Below, piece after piece: positions 34,145-42,283 of a stretch of DNA of 48,969 nt (its first letter is position 1; each line of letters starts with the position of its first letter). A program made the position numbers and the translations under genes. The stretch comes from CAYMPW01 sp964558505. GTDB taxonomy: Archaea; Thermoplasmatota; Thermoplasmata; Methanomassiliicoccales; Methanomethylophilaceae. The stretch covers positions 1-48,969 of the forward strand of contig CAZLEI010000008.1 in the NCBI GenBank assembly GCA_964558505.1, read 5' to 3'. The notes below the pieces were generated by a model. That model searched no databases, had not been told where the DNA came from, and worked only from the letters and a program-made list of their open reading frames with translations.

Positions 34145-35530
34145 TTAGTGCTTTATGTTTACGCCAGCGTCGCGGACCTTCTGGACTGCCTTCTCGTACA
34201 CTTCGAGGTACTCTGCGGTGGGTCTGACGTTCGTAACGTCATAGCACTGCTGGAAGGTCTTGCCTGCAGGTGCGGTTCCGTAGTTCTTCTCGTACTCGGA
34301 CACGAGAGCCTCGATCGCAGCGTTGACGTCGGACACTTTCATGCCTGCGGTCGCCCTTGCGGTCTCTCCCATGATCCTAGCTTCCATGCCGGTGGTCTTG
34401 TCGGTGATGACACCCTTTGCGGCAGCGGAACCGGAGAGGAGTTCTCTTCCGGATCCAGTGTCGGACATGGCCTGTGCGGCGGTCTCGAGGAGACACATCT
34501 CGGTGCAGGGTCCAGCTATCGGGTAGTACTGGTTGGCGAGGAGCAGGTCGGTGTTGGCATCGACTGCTGCTGCTGCGTGTGCTGCAACCTGGAGGGTCTC
34601 TCTGGCTGTGGTTATTCCCCACCTGATGTGGATAGGTCCGTCAAGGTGGAAGTTTCCGCTGAAGAGCGTGAAGGATGCGAGTGTCGTTGCAACATCGCAG
34701 ATCGCGGTCTCTTCTACTCCGCCGGTGTATCCGCCGAAGATAGGCATCTGCTCGATCATGATCATGTCGCCGTTGGTGGTCCATCCAGCGAGCATGTTGA
34801 GACCGACCATATCGATCTTCAGCTCGTTGAGCTGGGAGCACTCGTGGGCGTCGAAGGGCTTGTGGCCTGCGTGGACCATGTCTGCGGCGAGACGGCCCGC
34901 TGCGGACAGCGGGGACTCAGGTCCCTAAACACCGAGGCCGGGGCGGCCGGCTCTCTCGCGTGCCTCACGGGTCATGCGGAGCTCTGCCATCACTCCAACG
35001 ATCTCGTAGGGAGTGTTGGTTTTGACGGGGTGGCCCTGGTATGTGGTGGGGACACCGTTGACGATTGTGTCGATGATGCCTTCCTGAGCGTAGGACTGCA
35101 TGACTTTGACGTACATGTCCTCAGAGATAGGGGATCCGGTAGGTCCTCCCTGGATGATGGGCTTTGCAGGGCTGTTGCCGTGCCTGGGGTGGAAGTACGC
35201 CATGTCCCTTCCCTCACCGAAGTTGATCTTGGTGGGGGTCTTCTTGATGCCTTCCCAAACCTCTTCCTCGCTCACTTTCATGACGCGGCCGAGGTCGGAA
35301 TTGTAGAATCCGGCGGTGGTGAGCATCTCGAGACCGGCGTTGAACAGGTTGTTCATGACCGTCTTGTCCTCGGGGATGATCTTCTTGCCGAAGTTCAGTT
35401 TGTATTTCTCTTTGAGTGCTGTTGCCGTCTCAGGGATGATCTTGTAGTCCCAGTCGGACTCTGCGACCTTCTTTCCCTTGACGAATCTGTCGTAAACATC
35501 GCACACTGTAAGGGGTCTTTCTACTGCCAT
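34145..35530 (-). CDS. mtmB: Monomethylamine methyltransferase MtmB with in-frame TAG (pyrrolysine)
   Basis: 461 residues with TAG at 34927-34925 read as pyrrolysine at residue 202. The context AGRPGLGV-Pyl-GPESPLSAAG matches the Methanosarcina site (AGRPGMGV-Pyl-GPETSLSAQG, recalled). Downstream barrel segments SQLNELKIDMVGLN, QMPIFGGYTGGVEETAICD, LDGPIHIRWG, GPCTEMCLLE and TTGMEARIMGE follow the family. The start is ATG 35530 after AGGTGA; an in-frame GTG overlapping the mtmC stop is less likely. It forms the operon mtmC-mtmB and is the best candidate for the main enzyme. One of five genes here ending in TAA. Confidence 0.96.
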
Positions 35531-35541
35531 TTTTTTCACCT

Positions 35542-36174
35542 TCACAAGATTGATTTAACGAGGTCAATGATCTCTGCGCCGTTGGAGGAATATCCGTCAG
35601 CTCCGATTTCGTCGCACCACTCTTTCGTGCAGGGTGCTCCACCGAAGATTGTCTTGTAGCCCAGTCCGGACTCTTTGACTGCAGCGACGACTTCCCTCTG
35701 AACTTCAAGGGTCGTGGTCATGAGTGCGGATCCGCCGATGACAGCGGCGTCGTTCTCCTCTGCCGAGTCAAGGAATGCCTGGGGGGATACGTCAGGTCCG
35801 AGGTCGATGACGTTGAAGCCGGCTCCGCGAAGCATCGCGCAGCAGACGTTCTTTCCGATCTCGTGAATGTCTCCCTCGACGGTTCCCATGATGACAGTTC
35901 CGCGGAGTTCTCCGTCGCCTGCTTTCATGAGGGGCTCCATGATCTTCAGAGCGGCCTCCATCGTCTTGGATGCGGCAACTACCTGGGGGAGGAATATCTC
36001 TGCCTTGTCGAACCTCTCGCCGATGGTCTCCATTCCCTTACCGAGTCCGAACTCGATTATCTCTTTCACGGAGATCTTCTCTGCGATTGCAGCGTTCGTT
36101 GCGTCCTGGGCCAATTTGATGTTCCAGGTCTCGACAGCTGTTTTGAGGTCTGCCAAAATTTTGTCTTTGCTCAT
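35542..36174 (-). CDS. mtmC: Monomethylamine corrinoid protein MtmC
   Basis: 210 residues. N-terminal helical methionine-synthase-like cap domain (about 1-85), then the B12-binding Rossmann domain with GTVEGDIHEIGKN, whose His is the lower cobalt ligand, followed by GGSALMTTT and FGGAPCTKEWCDEIGADGY. It carries the methyl from MtmB to MtbA. ATG at 36174 with a GGAGA site is chosen over a longer frame. Twelve bases lie between its stop and the mtmB start codon. Confidence 0.96.
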   Translation of the reverse strand: MSKDKILADLKTAVETWNIKLAQDATNAAIAEKISVKEIIEFGLGKGMETIGERFDKAEIFLPQVVAASKTMEAALKIMEPLMKAGDGELRGTVIMGTVEGDIHEIGKNVCCAMLRGAGFNVIDLGPDVSPQAFLDSAEENDAAVIGGSALMTTTLEVQREVVAAVKESGLGYKTIFGGAPCTKEWCDEIGADGYSSNGAEIIDLVKSIL

Positions 36175-37023
36175 ATTATTTTCTCCTCTTCCTCTTCGCG
36201 TCGTCCCAAACGGAACGGAGGAAGACGTCATTCCTAACGGATACACGCTTCCTCACACGCTGAGAAAAGATTTGATTGTTAGTATTTATAATTATCTTCG
36301 TGATTATTGATTTGTCGAAAACGTGTATTTAACTATTTCTATCATCCAACAGTGCCTTGAAAAGTAATATATAAAATTATCGTCCAATAGAATCCGACGA
36401 TACAACCAACCGGGAAAAGTCGGACAACGAATACAGCGCTGCTGAGGAATCATCGAAGGAAACCTAGATATCTACGATCTACAGGGCATTTTCGATTAAT
36501 CCTGTGATCACATATCCAATAACCATGAGGATGATGCACATCAGGAATATCATCAGTACTGGACCTTGTAAGCTCCTTATTATTATAAGGAATATCTTTG
36601 TTTCTTTCTGTACATACAATGATAACATGATGACATCGACTGCCGCGATAATTGCCATTTTTTCATTTACATATTTATTCTATTCTCACTAAAATGATAT
36701 TCGATAAGAAGTTTTATATACACAAAAAAATAGATTGGATAATTTAACAGATAATTATAAATACTAATTATTGTAAGCTCGCATTGAAGACCATATCCAC
36801 AATGGATTCATTTTTATGAAAAACATCAACATAGTAACACGTATTTTCAAATTCGTATGTAAAAATCGACGGAAAAACTGTAGACTTAAATAATCCCAGA
36901 GTGAATTTAACATTACGACAGCAAACAAAACAGGATGCGTCGAAGAAACAAGATTGACAGGTTGCCGGTCCGGCATGACTGGATCGCCGCGACCCTACAA
37001 CCAACATTTCAACAGGTGGTAAA
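36175..37023. other. 849-base AT-rich divergent control region between mtmC and the Rh-type channel
   Basis: Much more AT-rich than the flanking genes. Several TATA-like elements occur: minus-strand ones at 36366-36377 and about 36283-36291 for mtmC, plus-strand ones at 36712-36720 and 36885-36893 for the channel. One plus-strand frame of 62 codons (36504-36692) encodes a basic, hydrophobic peptide with no recognisable feature; I do not call it a gene. The long leaders suggest regulation. Confidence 0.55.
36366..36377 (-). promoter_or_regulatory. Candidate TATA box for mtmC-mtmB
   Basis: Minus-strand TTTTATATATTA, the strongest TATA match in the region; it would give a leader of roughly 170 bases. 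A second candidate at about 36283-36291 would give a leader of roughly 90 bases. Confidence 0.45.
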
Positions 37024-38241
37024 ATGGAGAACAAAGTTAAATACGGACTCATTGGCCTCGTAATCTTCGCCGTGATCGTCTGCGCCCTCTTTGCACTGGG
37101 CCTTGTGGACTGGATCAAGGATCTGAGCGGGATTGCCCTGACCGATGATGGCGGCCTCACCGACCAATTCAGGTGGGCCAAGAATTTGATGATATGGTTC
37201 ATGTTGATGCTAGTTGCATTCCTGATGATTTTCATTAAGAAATTCGAATGGGGCGTTTGCCTGGCAGTGCTTCTTTCAGCTGCGGGCAGCTACATCGTGT
37301 TCCTTTTCATCGTCACGACATTCGGATCTGTCAACGGCCCCATATTCTATGATGGTGTCATCGACGAAGCGTTGATGTGCAGGGCAGTCATCTGCGCCAT
37401 CACAGTCGTCATCGCTATCGGAGTGTTCCTCGGAACCTGCAAGATGTGGCACTACTTCCTTGCCGGCGCCTTGTTCGCACCCGTATACGTTCTTGTCGAG
37501 GCATTCATCCTCGGTGGCATAGACATCGGAATAACCGCTACCGACCCCGGAGGATCCATCCTCGTCCACATGTGCGCAGCATACTTTGGTCTCGGTGTCG
37601 CATTGGGACTCCGCAACAAGGCGGCGTTCAGCGAACCTATGTACACCACAACACACAGTGTCTCATTCGTCTGGCTCGCATCCATGCTTCTTTGGATGCT
37701 CTGGCCTGCCTTCGTCACCTCGCTCCTTCCCGGAAGCCAGGTCGGATGGGGAACCTTGACCTGCTACATGGCAGGTATCGGATCTGTCCTCTCGGCATAT
37801 GTCGTGTGCATGATATTCCAGAAGAAGGTCAACCCCCTCACGTACACATACGCAATGCTGGCTGGACCGGTCGCCATCGGTGCCGCCCTGCTGTCTGTGG
37901 GACCCTGGGGAGCACTCCTCTTGGGTCTGCTCGCCGGTGCCATCTCGGCATTCTGCTTCATCTACCTGCAGCCTTGGTTCTGCTCGAAGATCGGTGTCCT
38001 TGATGTCATGGGTGTCCACAACCTGCACGGTATGGCCGGATGGATCGGCGCTCTCGTCACCTGTTTCATCGTGGGAAGCTACGCGAACGCAGTGTTCGCC
38101 GTGATCACCGTCGTCATCACCCTTGTTTGCGGTGCAGCGATTGGTCTGGTCATGAGATTCACCATGGGAACCCCGCAGGAGATATGCACCGACGAACCCG
38201 ACTTCATCAGGAATGATGAACCCGGAAAGGAGTTCGCCTGA
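37024..38241 (+). CDS. amt: Amt/Rh-family ammonium (methylammonium) channel, Rh-like
   Basis: 405 residues with about 11 membrane helices. The twin pore histidines are in DPGGSILVHMCAAYFGLGVA and in DVMGVHNLHGMAGWIGAL. The second motif, GVHNLHGM, is that of Rh glycoproteins rather than classic AmtB. An AGGTGG site precedes the ATG. Divergent from mtmC-mtmB, so uptake of methylammonium or export of the ammonia released from it is a reasonable role; this is inference from position. The C-terminal tail is acidic. Confidence 0.92.
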   Translation: MENKVKYGLIGLVIFAVIVCALFALGLVDWIKDLSGIALTDDGGLTDQFRWAKNLMIWFMLMLVAFLMIFIKKFEWGVCLAVLLSAAGSYIVFLFIVTTFGSVNGPIFYDGVIDEALMCRAVICAITVVIAIGVFLGTCKMWHYFLAGALFAPVYVLVEAFILGGIDIGITATDPGGSILVHMCAAYFGLGVALGLRNKAAFSEPMYTTTHSVSFVWLASMLLWMLWPAFVTSLLPGSQVGWGTLTCYMAGIGSVLSAYVVCMIFQKKVNPLTYTYAMLAGPVAIGAALLSVGPWGALLLGLLAGAISAFCFIYLQPWFCSKIGVLDVMGVHNLHGMAGWIGALVTCFIVGSYANAVFAVITVVITLVCGAAIGLVMRFTMGTPQEICTDEPDFIRNDEPGKEFA

Positions 38242-38736
38242 ATATCGACCGAAAGACAGGACGGTGATGATCGAACATACCGTCCTGCCCCGCCCTCCTC
38301 GAGGGCGGGTCAAACTTCTTTCAACCTTTCTCAACCGGTCAAGCATCCGCATCGTTTGGATGCTTGCCGTTCCCTTGCCCTTGATCGTTCAGACAGAGCG
38401 TTCATATCCTTACACGAACAGCGCGATCCGATCATCATCTTCCGGCCATCCGAGATAACCCACAGCTTGCACCCATCTTAGGTACAGGATGACCGACATA
38501 CACCTAGGCGACAGCGGGGTCTTGATCTGTCTTTCATACAGGAACGCCGCCTGAGATCCTTGCTTACTATGACCCACCATCGTATCCTTTGGAACTCATG
38601 GCCATGCATTCCGATCCGGACACTTGTCAGGATATTCCTACTTCTCCGAAGTGGATATGTCTCTGATTCCTGCAGATGGCTTCCTTGAACCTGCTCTGCG
38701 GCTGTATCCCCGTTCACATCACCCAGATGTGAAAAA
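38242..38736. other. Intergenic stretch with terminators, no convincing gene
   Basis: 495 bases between the channel gene and the convergent Sel1 gene. The first 70 bases hold two hairpins. The rest has short frames on both strands with no recognisable motif. Confidence 0.5.
38258..38309 (+). terminator. Tandem hairpins after the Rh-type channel
   Basis: First hairpin: aggacggt/accgtcct (38258-38265, 38279-38286). Second: cccgccctc/gagggcggg (38289-38297, 38301-38309) with a 3-base loop, followed by tcaaacttcttt. The second is the likely terminator. Confidence 0.7.
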
Positions 38737-40800
38737 TCACATCATATCTTTCATCTTGATGATCGCCAGCTCATACCCAGACGCCGCAGCCATGGAAATG
38801 AGATTCCTGGCCTCCTCCGGCCTACGGGTGACGCCCTCCCCTGCCTCGTACATGAGACCGAGCGCGTATTGCGCCTGAGGATCGCCCTGAGCCGATGCGA
38901 GCCCGTACCACTTGGCAGCTTCTGCTTTGTTCTTCGGGGCACCTTCGCCGTTGTAATACATCTTCCCGAGTGTGTATTGTGAAATCGCAAGGCCTCCGGA
39001 TGCTGCCATCCTGAACCATGACGCTGCCTCGACCTTGTTCGCCACTACACCATCCCCGCGATAATACATGACGCCGAGATCGTATTGAGCACGTGTATTG
39101 CCGGATTCCGCTGCCTTCTTAAGCCATTTCATTGCTCTGGCCTTATCGGCTTCCACTCCGTCTCCGATACTGAACATGATGCCCATGTTACGTTGGGCTG
39201 CCGCATATCCTTGCTCTGCGGCCTTGGCATACAAACGCGCCGCAGAGACCTTGTCCTCCGGCATATCCTCTCCGGCATCCAACATCGCACCCAGGCTGTT
39301 CTGTCCGAGGGGACACCCGGAATCTGCGGACTTCTCGAAGAACCTGGCAGACCTGCGGAGATCCACGGCAGTGCCTATGCCGTCGTGTATCGCGGCCCCC
39401 ATGAGCCAAGTGGCCACAGCATCGGACTCCGATAACTTCTCCAGATCCCCTACGATGGAAGAGAAGATCGCTGACGCCCTCCCGGGATCCGGATCCACAC
39501 CCTTTCCATGGTACAACATGTATGCCGCGAATGCTATTGAAATGGGATCGCTCCCGTACATCGCGGTCTTGAACGCTTTCCTGTAGTCAACGGGTGCACC
39601 GATACCGGTGAACGCCGAATAAACAGCAGCAGGGATGTTGAGATCGACAGGGGGCATATCCTCTTCATGGCCTTTGTCCACAGGCACGGTCATAGTCATG
39701 CCTATCGTCTTCATCAGGTCGAGATCGGCAAGCCGCCTCTGTGATTCGAAATATCCCATGTCCGAAGATATCCCGTACAGGCGCATGGCCTCTTCCCTGT
39801 CGGCTTTGACCCCGTCTCCCTTCTCGTACATCAACGCGAGGTAATGCATCGCTTCCGGATTCCCGTGATCCGCAGACCGCTTTATCCATTCCGCCGCCTT
39901 GGCATGGTCCTCTGCCACTGCCTTTCCCTCATATATGACGATACCGTATTGGAATTCGGCACCCGGATGGCCTTGATCGGCTGCCTTCCTAAGCCAATAA
40001 GCGCCCTTCTCAAGGTCCACCTTGACCCCTTCGCCGTTGTTGAACATCATCCCCAGATGATATTGTGACGGAGCATACCCCTGTTCGGCCGATTCCGAGA
40101 ACCACTTGGCCGCTTCGAATTGGTTCACGGCGACTCCCATGCCGCGATAGCACAGGATGCCTCTCTTGTATTGTGCGTTGGCATTGCCCTTCTCGGCGGC
40201 TTTTTCGTATATGATGCCTGCCTTCGCGATGTTCATGGGAACGCCTTCCCCTGCTTCATACATGCATGCGAGATTATACAGCGCCACCACAAGGCCGGTA
40301 TCGGATGCCTCCTTGTAGAGCTCGGCCGCCTTGGTCTTGTCCATCTCGACTCCGATGCCCATGTCGTACATCGAGCCCAGACTGTTCTTTGCCAAGGGGG
40401 AACCTGCATCAGATGCTTTACAGAAGGACGAGAACGCTTCATCATCATCCTTACGGACCCCCATTCCCTCGAGATACGCTATCCCCTTGAGCCACATGGC
40501 TGCAGGGTCTGCATCCGCAGCTTTCATCAGATCATCGATGCATCTGCCGATCATCACATCGGATCTGCGAACGTCCTTGACGGTTCCCTTGCCGATCCTG
40601 AGCATGTATGCCACCATGGCCATGGAACGGGCATCATCATCAGACTCGAAGAACGCGAATGCTCCGGGATTGTCCAGATGAGCACGGCCGATGCCTGTGA
40701 ACATCGACATGGCCGCTTCGAAAGAAGATGCGGGACCGTTGTCGCCGACCGGGGCTTGTTCAGATCCCCTCCGGTGCCAGATGACCGACCTCACGTTCAT
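38737..40800 (-). CDS. Large Sel1-repeat protein, internally duplicated
   Basis: 687 residues built almost entirely of Sel1-like (TPR-related) repeats of about 36 residues, with typical AxxxYxxGxGV and AAxWxxxAAxxGxxxAQYxLG patterns. Two halves are evident: FTGIG near residue 35 and again near residue 395, each followed by a MAYMLxxGKG-like segment and then Sel1 arrays. They are separated by a linker around MPPVDLNIPAAVY. No signal peptide or membrane segment is apparent, so it is probably a cytosolic scaffold. ATG at 40800 is chosen because TATA-like GTTTATACC (40828-40820) lies about 25 bases upstream, fitting a leaderless message; an ATG at 40857 is possible. Confidence 0.85.
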   Translation of the reverse strand: MNVRSVIWHRRGSEQAPVGDNGPASSFEAAMSMFTGIGRAHLDNPGAFAFFESDDDARSMAMVAYMLRIGKGTVKDVRRSDVMIGRCIDDLMKAADADPAAMWLKGIAYLEGMGVRKDDDEAFSSFCKASDAGSPLAKNSLGSMYDMGIGVEMDKTKAAELYKEASDTGLVVALYNLACMYEAGEGVPMNIAKAGIIYEKAAEKGNANAQYKRGILCYRGMGVAVNQFEAAKWFSESAEQGYAPSQYHLGMMFNNGEGVKVDLEKGAYWLRKAADQGHPGAEFQYGIVIYEGKAVAEDHAKAAEWIKRSADHGNPEAMHYLALMYEKGDGVKADREEAMRLYGISSDMGYFESQRRLADLDLMKTIGMTMTVPVDKGHEEDMPPVDLNIPAAVYSAFTGIGAPVDYRKAFKTAMYGSDPISIAFAAYMLYHGKGVDPDPGRASAIFSSIVGDLEKLSESDAVATWLMGAAIHDGIGTAVDLRRSARFFEKSADSGCPLGQNSLGAMLDAGEDMPEDKVSAARLYAKAAEQGYAAAQRNMGIMFSIGDGVEADKARAMKWLKKAAESGNTRAQYDLGVMYYRGDGVVANKVEAASWFRMAASGGLAISQYTLGKMYYNGEGAPKNKAEAAKWYGLASAQGDPQAQYALGLMYEAGEGVTRRPEEARNLISMAAASGYELAIIKMKDMM

Positions 40801-40819
40801 GATACCGTAACGTATGGAA

Positions 40820-40828
40820 GGTATAAAC
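40820..40828 (-). promoter_or_regulatory. TATA box for the Sel1-repeat gene
   Basis: Minus-strand GTTTATACC about 25 bases from ATG 40800, implying transcription starts at or close to the start codon. Confidence 0.5.
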
Positions 40829-40924
40829 GATGTGTGCAACAGCATCGGAGCGGGCACACACGTTCATGGCGGCATGTGATCGACAGGGATCCAACGGCAA
40901 GGATCGCAGGAGAGGGGGCTGACA

Positions 40925-41497
40925 TCAGATAACGTCGAATGACACCAACGCCGAGGCCAGACCCAAATCATCTTCGATGCCGTAGACCCTCTTCAGCATC
41001 TGGTCGACGGTGGTCGACGGATAGAACAGTATCGGATCGACGATCCCTTCGGACCTGCCGATGATCGTTATCTTGTGCGGCATCATCACCATGCGAACAT
41101 CTCCGTCGAAAGCGTTGGGATACATCGCAAAATCATCGGAAAGCCATACCAGGTCCTGACGGTCTTTGAACTCCGCCTCTCTCCCGCGCGGTATGTCGAA
41201 ACCTACCATGCGGTCGTCACCGTCCATCATCGCCAGGACATGATCTGATGACGGCTCTATATCATCTGTGCAGAACACACATAGGAAATCGGAATGCGCC
41301 ATGAACGCATCCAGGGCAAGGTTCTGGAACGGCATCCCGGAGGAGGTCCTCACGGAACCTTCTTCCTCGGCGATCATGGCAACCGTGTCATTCTCGATAT
41401 GATGCACGCTGCGGACACGGCCCAATGATTCCAAGCGCGCCATTGCTTCGGATAATCCCATGACCGACGATATGCAGTATGGAATAATTATACTCAC
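40925..41497 (-). CDS. Unrecognised protein, weakly glycosyltransferase-2-like, coupled to the second corrinoid gene
   Basis: 190 residues, no confident family. The start SIIIPYCIS and later MPFQNLALDAFMAHSDFLCV followed by FCTDDIEPSSDHVLAMM resemble the first strand, the N-rich helix and the DxD-type turn of GT-A/GT2 enzymes. The C-terminal half (FYPSTTVDQMLKRVYGIEDD) is not recognisable. The GTG start overlaps the mtmC-like stop by four bases, so it is translationally coupled to a corrinoid protein. A glycosyltransferase role has no obvious place in methylamine use, so another function is quite possible. Confidence 0.6.
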   Translation of the reverse strand: MSIIIPYCISSVMGLSEAMARLESLGRVRSVHHIENDTVAMIAEEEGSVRTSSGMPFQNLALDAFMAHSDFLCVFCTDDIEPSSDHVLAMMDGDDRMVGFDIPRGREAEFKDRQDLVWLSDDFAMYPNAFDGDVRMVMMPHKITIIGRSEGIVDPILFYPSTTVDQMLKRVYGIEDDLGLASALVSFDVI

Positions 41498-42150
41498 AGT
41501 AGAGACTTGACGATACGGTCCACGAGTTTGACGATCTCCGGACCCGATGAAGAATATCCTGTCGCCCCGATCTCATCGCACCACTCCTGGCTGCAGGGTG
41601 CGCCCCCTACGACGACCAGCTGTGTCGCTCCGATCTCGTTGATGTACTTGACCAGATTCTTCTGGGAAGTGAGGGTCGTCGTCATCAGCGCAGATGCACC
41701 TATGATGATGGCATCGTGCTCTGCTGCGGCCTTGGTGAAACGTTCGGAAGTCACGTCGGCTCCCAGGTCTATGACCTCGTATCCTGCCCCGCGCAACATC
41801 GCACTGCAGACGTTCTTCCCGATCTCATGGATGTCGCCGTGGACCGACCCCATTATTATGCAACCTTTGCTGACGAGCATGCCTGGCGTCATCAGAGGCC
41901 TCAGCCTGACAAGACAATCTGTCATGATCTTCGCAGCGGCCACAACCTGGGGCAGGTAGAACTTCCCTTCGTCGAATCTGCGTCCCACTTCGGACATGCC
42001 GGCGGCCAAACCATCGGTGATTATCACATCTGGCGGTATCCCTAGCTCTAGCGCGACATCTAGGGACCTACGGGCGAGATCGATGTTGTATGATACAACA
42101 GATTCGCTAAGTTTCTGGAGCACATTAGCTCCTTCCTCCTCTGGAGCCAT
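41494..42150 (-). CDS. mtmC: Methylamine-type corrinoid protein, MtmC paralogue
   Basis: 218 residues. Same two-domain layout as MtmC: helical cap with FYLPQVVAAAKIM, then B12 domain MGSVHGDIHEIGKN with the cobalt-ligating His, IGASALMTTTLTSQK and VVGGAPCSQEWCDEIGATGY. Closely resembles the MtmC at 35542-36174 throughout the binding domain and differs at the N-terminus. No methyltransferase B gene is attached; it may serve the mtmB paralogue at 32428-33807 or a substrate whose enzyme lies outside the window. TATA element about 25 bases upstream. Confidence 0.92.
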   Translation of the reverse strand: MAPEEEGANVLQKLSESVVSYNIDLARRSLDVALELGIPPDVIITDGLAAGMSEVGRRFDEGKFYLPQVVAAAKIMTDCLVRLRPLMTPGMLVSKGCIIMGSVHGDIHEIGKNVCSAMLRGAGYEVIDLGADVTSERFTKAAAEHDAIIIGASALMTTTLTSQKNLVKYINEIGATQLVVVGGAPCSQEWCDEIGATGYSSSGPEIVKLVDRIVKSLL

Positions 42151-42172
42151 GCATTATGTATCAAGGTAATCG

Positions 42173-42180
42173 CTTATAAA
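42173..42180 (-). promoter_or_regulatory. TATA box for the mtmC paralogue
   Basis: Minus-strand TTTATAAG about 25-30 bases before ATG 42150; the transcript would have almost no leader. Confidence 0.55.
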
Positions 42181-42283
42181 ACCAACACCAGGGAAAAATA
42201 CATGACTGGAATATGCCTCTGAAAAGTCATAAAGAAGTTTTTTATCGAGATACGCCGATATGCAGAACCGGGAAGCTGACGAT

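Noticed and set aside
34139..35659. A 506-codon plus-strand frame opposite mtmB
   Set aside because: Antisense shadow of mtmB; mtmB is supported by motifs, ribosome site and operon.
36504..36692. A 62-codon plus-strand frame in the mtmC/channel control region
   Set aside because: AT-rich with many Ile, Met and Tyr as expected by chance; no clear ribosome site.
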